From an uncultured Lachnospiraceae bacterium (GTDB lineage: Bacteria > Bacillota > Clostridia > Lachnospirales > Lachnospiraceae): a DNA stretch of 19,081 nt. The stretch covers positions 1 to 19,081 of the forward strand of contig CALFCS010000044.1 of the NCBI GenBank assembly GCA_937950565.1. Direction: 5' to 3'. Below, in pieces: positions 1 through 6,582 of this stretch. The notes below the pieces were generated by a model, which searched no databases, had not been told where the DNA came from, and saw only the letters and a list, made by a program, of their open reading frames with translations. The translations under genes and the position numbers were made by a program. The number at the start of each line of letters is the position of its first letter. Positions within the stretch are counted from its first letter, which is position 1.

Positions 1-1278
1 TCAGTAGAGTGCTGGGGCGGAGCTACATTTGATGCATCTCTTCGTTTCCTGAAGGAAGATCCGTGGGAGAGACTTCGTAAGTTCCGTGATGGTTTCAAAA
101 ACACAAAACTTCAGATGTTATTCCGTGGACAGAATATCCTTGGATATCGTCCATATGCGGATGACGTAGTAGAATATTTCGTACAGAAATCTGTAGCAAA
201 CGGAATGGATATTATCCGTATCTTTGACTGTCTGAATGACCTTAGAAATTTGCAGACAGCTGTAACAGCTGCAAACAAAGAAAAGGGAGAGGCTCAGGTA
301 GCTCTTTCCTATACACTTGGCGATGCATATACACTGGATTACTGGGTAGACATTGCAAAGAGAATCGAAGATATGGGTGCAAACTCTATCTGTATTAAAG
401 ATATGGCAGGTCTTCTTGTTCCTTACAAGGCAACAGAACTTGTAGGAGCATTGAAAGATGCAGTAGATCTTCCGATTCAGCTTCATACGCATTATACATC
501 CGGTGTTGCTTCCATGACCTACTTAAAGGCAGTAGAAGCAGGTGTAGATGTCATTGATACAGCGATGTCACCGTTCGCACTGGGAACATCCCAGCCGGCA
601 ACAGAGGTTATGGTAGAAACCTTCAAGGGAACTCCGTATGATACAGGACTGGATCAGAATCTTCTTGCAGAAATTGCAGATTACTTCCGTCCGATTCGCG
701 ACGAGGCACTTGAGAGCGGACTTCTTAATCCGAAGAATATGGGTGTTAACATTAAGACCTTACTTTATCAGGTACCGGGTGGTATGTTATCCAATCTGAC
801 TTCACAGCTCGCAGAACAGGGTGCAGAAGATAAGTTCTATGAAGTACTGGAAGAAGTACCAAGAGTAAGAAAAGACCTTGGTGAGCCGCCGCTTGTTACA
901 CCGTCTTCACAGATTGTAGGAACTCAGGCAGTATTTAATGTGCTTATGGGTGAGCGCTATAAGATGGCAACAAAAGAGACAAAAGATGTCCTCAGCGGAA
1001 AATATGGCGAGACCGTAAAACCATTTAATGAAGAAGTAAAGAAGAAAGTATTAGGAGAGAATCCGGAAGTTATCACATGCCGTCCGGCAGATTTGATCCC
1101 GGATGAATTAGATACACTCCGTAAAGAGTGTGAGCAGTGGATTCAGCAGGATGAAGATGTGTTATCCTATGCATTATTCCCACAGGTAGCAACAGATTTC
1201 TTCAAGTATCGCGAAGCACAGCAGACAAAGGTAGACCAGACAGTAGCAGATACAGAAAACGGAAGCTATCCGGTATAA
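1..1278 (+). CDS. Carboxyltransferase subunit (oxaloacetate decarboxylase alpha / PycB type), 5' end missing
   Basis: The reading frame is open from the first base, so the gene starts outside the window; 425 residues are visible. The first residues contain the WGGATFD signature of the biotin-dependent carboxyltransferase TIM barrel, followed by LFRGQN and the HTH metal-binding pair (codons at 484 and 490), then DTAMSPFALGTSQPATE. This family moves CO2 between carboxybiotin and pyruvate/oxaloacetate in the cytoplasm. The protein ends with a short polar tail at GSYPV and has no biotinyl (AMKM-type) domain, so the biotin carrier must be a separate protein. It could belong to a membrane sodium-pumping oxaloacetate decarboxylase or to a split pyruvate carboxylase; the window cannot decide. 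The family is certain, the exact complex is not. A strong terminator follows immediately. Confidence 0.93.
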   Translation, partial: SVECWGGATFDASLRFLKEDPWERLRKFRDGFKNTKLQMLFRGQNILGYRPYADDVVEYFVQKSVANGMDIIRIFDCLNDLRNLQTAVTAANKEKGEAQVALSYTLGDAYTLDYWVDIAKRIEDMGANSICIKDMAGLLVPYKATELVGALKDAVDLPIQLHTHYTSGVASMTYLKAVEAGVDVIDTAMSPFALGTSQPATEVMVETFKGTPYDTGLDQNLLAEIADYFRPIRDEALESGLLNPKNMGVNIKTLLYQVPGGMLSNLTSQLAEQGAEDKFYEVLEEVPRVRKDLGEPPLVTPSSQIVGTQAVFNVLMGERYKMATKETKDVLSGKYGETVKPFNEEVKKKVLGENPEVITCRPADLIPDELDTLRKECEQWIQQDEDVLSYALFPQVATDFFKYREAQQTKVDQTVADTENGSYPV

Positions 1279-1288
1279 TAATATAATC

Positions 1289-1339
1289 AAAAAACACCAG
1301 GCGGATATGAAAAATTATTATCCAGTCTGGTGTTTTTTT
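1289..1339 (+). terminator. Rho-independent terminator, probably bidirectional
   Basis: A 10-bp perfect stem (1291-1300 with 1327-1336, AAAACACCAG/CTGGTGTTTT) is extended inside by GGATA (1303-1307) pairing with TATCC (1319-1323), and is followed by a T run. It lies just after the carboxyltransferase stop. The A run on the left gives a T run on the other strand, so it can also end the minus-strand Xre gene that stops at 1375. Confidence 0.85.
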
Positions 1340-1374
1340 AATTTCCCGATTATTCTGCCGAGACTGTATGTTAC

Positions 1375-1581
1375 TTAATTCTTTGTAGAAGTCCTACCGA
1401 GCAGATAATCAACACTTACATCATAATATTCAGCCAATTTCATAAATACTTCAATCGGAATGTTGATTTTACCGAGCTCATATTTCGAATAAGTAGTCTG
1501 TTTAATATTGAGATAAGTAGCCAGCTCCTGCTGTGTCTTATCACTGTCTTCCCGCAAATTACGTATATTTTCAAATACCAT
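1375..1581 (-). CDS. Small Xre-family helix-turn-helix repressor
   Basis: A 68-residue protein that is almost entirely one HTH_3/Xre domain (residues about 5-61): the TQQELATYLNIKQTTYSKYE segment is the helix-turn-helix, followed by a typical LAEYYDVSVDYLLGR closing helix. Such proteins bind short palindromic operators as dimers. The start ATG is preceded on the minus strand by GGAGG (1589-1593 complement) at a good distance. The gene is divergent from the small membrane protein at 1802, and the intergenic region carries two similar palindromes that overlap the predicted promoters. This suggests autorepression and control of the neighbour (inference). There is no sensor or protease domain, so the inducing signal cannot be read from the sequence. 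Confidence 0.9.
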   Translation of the reverse strand: MVFENIRNLREDSDKTQQELATYLNIKQTTYSKYELGKINIPIEVFMKLAEYYDVSVDYLLGRTSTKN

Positions 1582-1610
1582 ATTAAGACCTCCAAGGATT
1601 AGATGTTTTC

Positions 1611-1616
1611 ATTATA
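1611..1616 (-). promoter_or_regulatory. Predicted -10 box of the Xre gene promoter
   Basis: Read on the minus strand this is TATAAT, 30 nt before the Xre start codon. No good -35 hexamer is seen at 16-18 bp; the region that should hold it overlaps the first operator palindrome (1621-1635). Confidence 0.45.
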
Positions 1617-1620
1617 AAAA

Positions 1621-1635
1621 AGTCTTGACAAGACT
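1621..1635. promoter_or_regulatory. Putative Xre operator 1
   Basis: A perfect inverted repeat, AGTCTTG-A-CAAGACT, with 7-bp arms. It shares the outer pattern AGTC-N7-GACT with the palindrome at 1644-1662. It sits between the -10 box of the Xre gene and the position of its -35, where a bound repressor would block transcription. Confidence 0.6.
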
Positions 1636-1636
1636 A

Positions 1637-1665
1637 TTGAAAAATAGTCGCATTGCGACTATAAT
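1637..1665 (+). promoter_or_regulatory. Predicted sigma-70-type promoter of the small membrane protein gene
   Basis: TTGAAA (1637-1642), a 17-bp spacer and TATAAT (1660-1665) form a near-consensus vegetative promoter. The second operator palindrome (1644-1662) fills the spacer, so repressor binding would exclude RNA polymerase. Transcription would give a leader of about 130 nt before the gene at 1802. Confidence 0.65.
1644..1662. promoter_or_regulatory. Putative Xre operator 2
   Basis: A perfect inverted repeat, ATAGTCGCA-T-TGCGACTAT, with 9-bp arms. The AGTC-N7-GACT core equals that of operator 1, and the two centres are 25 bp apart. The facing half sites between them (GACTATT 1632-1638 and AATAGTC 1643-1649) also form an inverted repeat. 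Confidence 0.65.
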
Positions 1666-1801
1666 ATAAAATATATTGCCAAAGATGCATCAAGACGTGT
1701 TGCAATTATATTTAATATCAATTTGGAGTGAATGATACAAGTATAATTACATATGTAAAAGAACTGATTAAAATAAAGAGAGAATGAAAAGGTGAGAGAT
1801 T

Positions 1802-2140
1802 ATGCTACAGGGAATTTTAATGCTTTTAATGTTTGCAATTGCTTATGGGATTTTATACCTGATTTATGGGAAAGATGGGATGGAATTGCGCAAGAAAGAG
1901 GGAAAAAGGAATGAGGTATGGGTGGCACTGGTAGGATCAATACTTGTGTTTTGGTTGCTGAGTGTTATGTTATCCTTTATGGGAGATACAGATGAGGATA
2001 TTGTTATTGGTGTTGCGTTAGTATTAGTTGTTCCGATTATAGTTTTGGTTATGGCAATAATAACAAGAAAAAGAGTTAAAAATGCAAAAAAGACATGGGA
2101 TGAAATAGAAGAAAGAATTCCGGAAAAGTCATTGATATAA
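1802..2140 (+). CDS. Small membrane protein of unknown function
   Basis: 112 residues that I do not recognise. Three hydrophobic segments are visible: about residues 2-22, 39-61 (after a basic loop rich in Lys/Arg) and 66-88, followed by a basic, then acidic, cytoplasmic-looking tail ending PEKSLI. A charged DTDED stretch separates the second and third segments. The start is an ATG behind AAGGTGA with 6 nt spacing. The gene is transcribed divergently from the Xre repressor with operators in between, so its expression is probably controlled by it. The arrangement resembles regulator/membrane-protein pairs seen in stress, immunity and toxin-type modules, but nothing in the protein proves any of these. 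Confidence 0.7.
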   Translation: MLQGILMLLMFAIAYGILYLIYGKDGMELRKKEGKRNEVWVALVGSILVFWLLSVMLSFMGDTDEDIVIGVALVLVVPIIVLVMAIITRKRVKNAKKTWDEIEERIPEKSLI

Positions 2141-2188
2141 CAATTACATTTTGGACCGGTAGCTCCTTTTGCCCGCGCCTAATTTACA

Positions 2189-2428
2189 GTGATTTTACAT
2201 CGTATGAATGGCACACCGAAAGTGGACTATATAACAAAATTCCCAGATGTGACACAGGGATTATGGTACACTGATGCAATTCTTTGGGCAAATAGTACAG
2301 GAGTGGTAAATGGTTATTCTGATACAGGTATGTTTGGCGTGAGCGATAATATTAACCGGGAACAGATGGCTGTTATGATGTATCGGTATGCAGGCTACAA
2401 AAATTATGATAAGAATAGACTAAAATGA
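2189..2428 (+). pseudogene. Remnant of an S-layer-homology (SLH) domain protein
   Basis: An open frame of 79 codons starting at a GTG encodes one recognisable SLH repeat: KFPDV...WYTDAILWANSTGVVNGYSD...INREQMAVMMYRYAGY. SLH domains anchor surface proteins to cell-wall polymers and normally come in sets of three next to a large exported domain. Here only a single repeat remains, with no signal peptide, no partner repeats and an in-frame stop (TAA, 2180-2182) just upstream; no ribosome binding site precedes the GTG. It ends in a short unrelated tail (NYDKNRLK). I read it as a decayed fragment of a surface-protein gene. A strong terminator immediately after it may be the original end of that gene. 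Confidence 0.7.
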
Positions 2429-2431
2429 TTT

Positions 2432-2478
2432 AAGACTGTTATTGTAGAAACCGATTTTTTACAATAACAGTCTTTTTT
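2432..2478 (+). terminator. Strong Rho-independent terminator
   Basis: A perfect 15-bp stem (2432-2446 with 2460-2474, starting AAGACTGTTATTGTA) with a 13-nt loop, followed by TTTTTT. It closes the SLH remnant and isolates the next gene from upstream transcription. Confidence 0.88.
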
Positions 2479-2561
2479 CGACAAAATTATAGACATATCA
2501 TAGTTCTTGTGGTAATATCATTTCACAATTACTTCAGCCATTCCGGCTGGGAAAAGATTCG

Positions 2562-2580
2562 TTGTACATTGTTCGTACAA
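2562..2580. repeat. Short inverted repeat upstream of the Rpn-like gene
   Basis: TTGTAC (2562-2567) and GTACAA (2575-2580) are perfect complements separated by 7 nt, 56 nt before the start of the nuclease-like gene. It may be an operator or part of a promoter: TTGTTC (2569-2574) with TTATAT (2593-2598) is a weak candidate. No convincing promoter was found in 2479-2636. Confidence 0.3.
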
Positions 2581-2636
2581 AATATCCAAAGATTATATTT
2601 GCAACTTGGGAATAAGTAAAGAAGGATGGAGGTTTT

Positions 2637-3644
2637 ATGGGGAAAAGTGATATTGCAATAAAAAAATGGCTTGGCAATAAGAGGCGTTTTGCGGATTTAT
2701 TCAATGGAATTATATTTCAGGGCAGTCAGATGATACAACCGGAAGAATTGGAAGCGGTGTCCGGAGAATCTGATTTTATAATTGAAGATAAAGAGAAAAC
2801 GCAGAAAAATGTACAGAGATACCGGGATATTATTATGCATTGGAAAAAAGGAGCAAACCTGGTCATTCTCACTTGCGAAAATCAAAAAGCCGTGAACTAT
2901 ATGATGCCTGTACGTACAATGTTGTATGACAGTTTGTCTTATACGGAACAGGTAAAGCAGGAATGGAAGAAACATGAAAAAGAAAAAAGAAAGGTGTCTG
3001 GTGAAGAATTCCTTTCTAAATTCTGTAAAGACGATAAAATTGTTCCGATACTTTCGCTGGTTTTTTATTATGGTTTAGAAAAGTGGGACGGAAATAAGAA
3101 TCTTTATGAAATGTTCCAATGGAATCAAGAAGATTTGTCATACAAACTCTTGCAGAAATACATACCAAATTATCACATTAATCTGGTAGATGCAGGCAAT
3201 CTTACAGAAGTAAATCAATTTCAAACAGATTTACAAGTGATTTTAGGTATGTTAAAATACAGGGGAGAAAAGGAAAGATTATGCAAATATATTGGACAAA
3301 ATAAAGCATACTTTTCAAGCGTAGATGCTGATGACTATCAGGCAATTAAAGAACTGCTGCATTCAGAACAGCAGCTGAAGAAAATAAAAGCAGAAGATGA
3401 TGGAAAGGAAAAGATTGATATGTGCAAAGCATTAGAAGATTTATATCAAGAAGGCGTAAATCAAGGAATCAGTCAGGGAATTAGTCAGGGAATCAGTCAA
3501 GGTGTTGAAAAAGGAATTTCTTTATTTTTACCAGCTTGCAGGGAATTTGGATTATCCCGGGATGATTCAGTTGATAGGATGGTAGAAAAACTTCAAATTC
3601 CTAAAGAAACTGCTCAGAAATATGTGGAGATGTACTGGAATTAA
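2637..3644 (+). CDS. Rpn/PD-(D/E)XK nuclease family transposase-like protein
   Basis: 335 residues. The N-terminal half follows the pattern of the large Firmicutes family annotated as Rpn-type or PD-(D/E)XK nuclease family transposase: RFADLFNGIIFQG, PEELE, ESDFIIEDK, RYRDIIM, then ILTCENQ...YMMPVRTMLYD. The ENQ is the probable E-x-Q form of the nuclease active site. The middle part (SKFCKDDKIVPILSLVFYYGLEKWDG) is also typical. The C-terminus has tandem GxxQ units (GVNQ, then GISQ three times, then GVEK, from residue 273) encoded by 12-bp DNA repeats, as is usual in this family. Rpn proteins are linked to DNA cleavage and recombination, and more recently to phage defence. Start: ATG with GGAGG at 4 nt and AAGGA at 10 nt. 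It appears to be single and intact, with no terminal inverted repeats found. Confidence 0.85.
   Translation: MGKSDIAIKKWLGNKRRFADLFNGIIFQGSQMIQPEELEAVSGESDFIIEDKEKTQKNVQRYRDIIMHWKKGANLVILTCENQKAVNYMMPVRTMLYDSLSYTEQVKQEWKKHEKEKRKVSGEEFLSKFCKDDKIVPILSLVFYYGLEKWDGNKNLYEMFQWNQEDLSYKLLQKYIPNYHINLVDAGNLTEVNQFQTDLQVILGMLKYRGEKERLCKYIGQNKAYFSSVDADDYQAIKELLHSEQQLKKIKAEDDGKEKIDMCKALEDLYQEGVNQGISQGISQGISQGVEKGISLFLPACREFGLSRDDSVDRMVEKLQIPKETAQKYVEMYWN
3453..3512 (+). repeat. 12-bp in-frame tandem repeats in the Rpn-like gene
   Basis: Five consecutive 12-bp units. The three central ones (3465-3476, 3477-3488, 3489-3500; GGAATCAGTCAG type) differ by only one or two bases; the flanking units at 3453 and 3501 are diverged. 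Each unit encodes four residues (GISQ), so gain or loss of a unit keeps the frame. Confidence 0.85.
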
Positions 3645-3668
3645 AACGAGGTATGAATGAGATATAAT
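3641..3668 (+). promoter_or_regulatory. Possible promoter of the regulator-yhiN-cmk-ispH-rpsA operon
   Basis: TTAAAA (3641-3646), a 16-bp spacer and a consensus TATAAT (3663-3668) lie 36 nt before the regulator start and overlap the stop codon of the Rpn-like gene. The -35 matches 4 of 6 positions. There is no terminator between the two genes, so read-through is also possible. Confidence 0.45.
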
Positions 3669-3704
3669 AGATTATAAAAGACAGGTTTAAAGGACGAGTT
3701 GTTT

Positions 3705-4637
3705 ATGGGCAATAAAAATGAACTTTTGCAGAAACTGGAAAATGGTTACAGCAAATTTAGTAAAGGACAGAGAAAACTGGCAGATTATATACGGGAAGAT
3801 TATGATAAAGCTGCATTTCTTACTGCCGCAAAAATGGGAGAGGAAGTTGGAGTGAGTGAATCGACAGTGGTCAGATTTGCCACAGCCCTTGGATATAATG
3901 GATATCCGGAGTTCCAGCGGGCGTTAGGCGAGCTTGTGCGAATGGAACTGAATTCCATTCAGCGGATGGAAGTGACTTATGGAAGAATCAGCCAGGGAGA
4001 AATTTTATCTACAGTGCTCCAGTCAGACATTGAGAAGATTAAGCTGACGATGGAAGCGATTGACCATGAGGCGTTTGAAATGGCGGTAGATACAATTTTA
4101 AAAGCAAGAAAAATCTATATTATTGGAATCAGAAGCTGTGCACCGCTTGCAAGCTTTCTTGGATTTTATCTGAATCTGATCTGTGATAATGTCATTGCCG
4201 TGCATACGAATAGCTCCAGTGAAATATTTGAACAGCTTCTTCGTATTGGCGAGAAGGATGTTGTGATTGGCATTAGTTTTCCACGGTATTCTATGCGTAC
4301 ACTCAAGGCTCTTGAATTTGCAAGCAACCGGAAGGCCAAGGTGATTACGCTTACAGACAGCGTACATTCGCCGATGACTTTGTATTCTTCCTGTAACCTG
4401 ATCGCAAGGAGTGATATGGCATCGATTGTAGACTCACTGGTGGCGCCCTTAAGTGTAGTGAATGCGCTTGTAGTTGCATTGTGTATGAAAAAACAAAAAG
4501 AAGTAATCCAGACGCTTGAAATGCTGGAGGACATCTGGGACGAATATCAGGTATACAGCAAGGATGAGCTAAATATGATTGGGGATAGAGTAGAATTTTC
4601 AGATTCGAAGAAAGATGATGAGGCGGAAAATGAGTAA
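3705..4637 (+). CDS. RpiR/MurR-family transcriptional regulator (HTH plus SIS domain)
   Basis: 310 residues from the ATG at 3705; a TTG at 3699 is in frame but only 4 nt from the AAGGA, so the ATG (10 nt) is preferred. Residues 1-75 form the HTH_6 domain (FSKGQRKLADYI, then GVSESTVVRFATALGYNGYPEFQ). Residues about 120-255 form a sugar-isomerase (SIS) fold: KIYIIGIRSCAPLA, VIGISFPRYS and KVITLTD are the phosphosugar-binding loops. Proteins of this type sense phosphorylated sugars such as MurNAc-6-P and control the matching catabolic genes. Here it leads an operon of housekeeping genes with no sugar genes nearby, so its effector is open. Its last 8 nt overlap the start of the next gene. The acidic C-terminal tail (SDSKKDDEAENE) is unusual but short. 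Confidence 0.9.
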   Translation: MGNKNELLQKLENGYSKFSKGQRKLADYIREDYDKAAFLTAAKMGEEVGVSESTVVRFATALGYNGYPEFQRALGELVRMELNSIQRMEVTYGRISQGEILSTVLQSDIEKIKLTMEAIDHEAFEMAVDTILKARKIYIIGIRSCAPLASFLGFYLNLICDNVIAVHTNSSSEIFEQLLRIGEKDVVIGISFPRYSMRTLKALEFASNRKAKVITLTDSVHSPMTLYSSCNLIARSDMASIVDSLVAPLSVVNALVVALCMKKQKEVIQTLEMLEDIWDEYQVYSKDELNMIGDRVEFSDSKKDDEAENE

Positions 4638-5862
4638 AGTAATCGTTGTAGGAGGGGGCGCGGCAGGTATGTTTGCCGCTGTCACGGCGGCCGGAAATGG
4701 ACACCGTGTTACATTATATGAGAAGAATGACAAGCTTGGGAAAAAGCTTTTTATTACCGGAAAAGGACGCTGCAATCTTACGAATGCCGGAGATATGGAC
4801 ACGCTCTTTCGGTCCGTAATGAGTAATTCCAGTTTTCTGTACAGCAGCTTCTACGGTTATACCAATCAGGATGTTATTCGTTTTTTTGAAAATATTGGTG
4901 TGCCTGTAAAAATAGAAAGAGGCGGCCGGGTATTTCCGGTATCTGACCATTCGTCAGATGTGATCAAAGGATTAGAACGGGAAATGAAGCGCCTTGGGGT
5001 TAAAATCCGGCTTCGCTCAGAAGTAAAGGCAGTCGAAATAAAAGAAGGCTGTTTTCATCACATAAAACTTGCAGACGGAAGAGAAGAAAAGGGAGATGCC
5101 TGTATTGTGGCAACCGGAGGGTTATCTTATCAGTCAACAGGCTCTACGGGAGACGGATATCGTTTTGCACAGCATCTGGGGCATAAGGTCAAATCTTGTA
5201 TTCCCGCTCTTGTTCCAATAGAAGTAAAAGAACCGTGGATACAGGAACTTCAGGGGTTATCCCTGCGCAATGTACAGGCGACGGTATATCAGGGGAAAAA
5301 GAAATTATATCAGGACTTTGGGGAAATGCTGTTTACACATTATGGTGTAAGCGGTCCGCTTCTTCTCAGCGTCAGCAGTTATGTAGGACGGATACTTATA
5401 GAGAATGCGCCTCTGACATTGGAAATTGATCTGAAGCCTGCATTGACGGAAGAGATGCTTGACAAACGTATTTTGCGGGATTTTGAGGAAAACCAGAAGA
5501 AACAGTTTAAAAATGCGCTTGGAAAATTATTCCCGTCAAAATTAATCCCGGTTATGATAGAATTAAGTGGTATTGAACCAGAGAAAAAGGTGAATGTCAT
5601 TTCCAAAGAAGAGCGAAAAACCCTGGTTCATTTAATTAAGCATTTTAAAATGGAACTGACAAAACTCCGGGATTACAATGAAGCGATTATTACAAAAGGT
5701 GGGATTGTAACAAAAGAAATTGACCCCGGAACAATGGAGTCCAAGCTTGCAAAGGGTGTGTATTTTGCAGGAGAGGTTCTGGATCTGGATGCATTGACCG
5801 GAGGATTTAACCTACAGATTGCATGGTCTACGGCATATGCCGCAGGAAATGCGATTGAATAA
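4630..5862 (+). CDS. YhiN/HI0933-family flavoprotein (BaiN-like NAD(P)/FAD-dependent oxidoreductase)
   Basis: 410 residues from the ATG at 4630; this gives the usual MSKVIVVGGGAAG beginning, behind AGGCGG. In-frame ATGs at 4615 and 4618 are possible but would add five residues not typical of the family. The Rossmann FAD motif GGGAAGM is at residues 8-14, the family signature KKLFITGKGRCNLTN lies near residues 39-53, VATGGLSY is mid-protein, and the C-terminal FAD-contacting segment VYFAGEVLDLDALTGGFNLQ closes it. A relative in bile-acid 7-dehydroxylating clostridia (BaiN) was reported to reduce bile-acid intermediates, but most members sit next to cmk, as here, and their role is unknown. It is cytoplasmic and translationally coupled to the upstream regulator by overlap. 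The fold is sure, the substrate unknown. Confidence 0.92.
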   Translation: MSKVIVVGGGAAGMFAAVTAAGNGHRVTLYEKNDKLGKKLFITGKGRCNLTNAGDMDTLFRSVMSNSSFLYSSFYGYTNQDVIRFFENIGVPVKIERGGRVFPVSDHSSDVIKGLEREMKRLGVKIRLRSEVKAVEIKEGCFHHIKLADGREEKGDACIVATGGLSYQSTGSTGDGYRFAQHLGHKVKSCIPALVPIEVKEPWIQELQGLSLRNVQATVYQGKKKLYQDFGEMLFTHYGVSGPLLLSVSSYVGRILIENAPLTLEIDLKPALTEEMLDKRILRDFEENQKKQFKNALGKLFPSKLIPVMIELSGIEPEKKVNVISKEERKTLVHLIKHFKMELTKLRDYNEAIITKGGIVTKEIDPGTMESKLAKGVYFAGEVLDLDALTGGFNLQIAWSTAYAAGNAIE

Positions 5863-5888
5863 AAAAGAATTGATAAAGGAGAAAAATT

Positions 5889-6560
5889 ATGGGAATAAAT
5901 GTAGCGATAGACGGACCGGCAGGAGCCGGGAAAAGTACAATTGCAAAGCTTGTGGCAAAAGAAATGGGATATATTTATGTTGATACAGGGGCAATGTACC
6001 GGGCTCTTGCGATTCATTTTTTGAACAAGGGAATCGTTCAGGAAGATGAGGAGGCAATTATCCTTGCTGTAAAAGATGCTGATGTGAAGATTCAATACGA
6101 AGAAGGCGTGCAGCAAGTGTATCTGAATGGGGAAAATGTTACAGCAAGGCTTAGGGATGAGGCAGTTGGAAATATGGCATCTGCAAGCTCAGCCATTCCA
6201 CAGGTGAGAGAGAAGCTTCTGATGCTTCAGAAAAATCTTGCAAAGCAGTTTGATGTTATCATGGACGGACGTGATATTGGTACTTGTATTCTCCCGGATG
6301 CGGAAGTGAAGATATATCTGACCGCCAGTGTAAAGACGCGCGCAAAAAGGCGTTATGATGAATTGGCTGCAAAAGGGATAGAATGTGACCTTGTGGCAAT
6401 TGAAAAGGATATTGAAGAACGTGACCGGAGGGATATGACAAGAGAGACTGCACCGCTTAAGCAGGCAGAGGATGCAGTCCTTGTGGACAGTTCTGATATG
6501 ACGATTGAAGAAGTCGTAGAAAAGATTACGGCTCTATGCAGAGACAGGCAGGAAAGATAA
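5889..6560 (+). CDS. cmk: Cytidylate kinase
   Basis: 223 residues, normal length for bacterial CMP kinase. It phosphorylates CMP and dCMP with ATP, recycling nucleotides from RNA turnover and lipid synthesis. Visible motifs: N-terminal P-loop GPAGAGKST (residues 9-17), the CMP-binding VDTGAMYRA segment, MDGRDIGTCILPDA and the lid region around DIEERDRRD. The start ATG follows AAAGGAG. The gene lies 26 nt after yhiN and 22 nt before ispH, a conserved order in Firmicutes. Confidence 0.97.
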   Translation: MGINVAIDGPAGAGKSTIAKLVAKEMGYIYVDTGAMYRALAIHFLNKGIVQEDEEAIILAVKDADVKIQYEEGVQQVYLNGENVTARLRDEAVGNMASASSAIPQVREKLLMLQKNLAKQFDVIMDGRDIGTCILPDAEVKIYLTASVKTRAKRRYDELAAKGIECDLVAIEKDIEERDRRDMTRETAPLKQAEDAVLVDSSDMTIEEVVEKITALCRDRQER

Positions 6561-6582
6561 GCAAGGTGCGGAAAGGAAAAAT

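Noticed and set aside
118..492. Minus-strand open frame of 124 codons opposite the carboxyltransferase gene
   Set aside because: It lies wholly within a conserved coding region, has no family features and no fitting ribosome binding site; it is a shadow frame.
1732..1746. Four-codon leader peptide (ATG ATA CAA GTA TAA) behind GGAG upstream of the small membrane protein
   Set aside because: Too short to be distinguished from chance, and no attenuator-like hairpin follows.
3465..3500. Three 12-bp repeats as a possible CRISPR or regulatory repeat
   Set aside because: The units are contiguous, in frame, without spacers, and encode the expected GxxQ repeats of the nuclease family.
2637..3644. 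Complete insertion sequence around the Rpn/transposase-like gene
   Set aside because: No terminal inverted repeats or target-site duplications were found at the gene borders; family members often sit alone without mobile-element ends.
5673..6116. Minus-strand open frame of 147 codons across the yhiN-cmk junction
   Set aside because: It covers two well-supported genes on the other strand and the gap with the cmk ribosome binding site; the composition is not protein-like.
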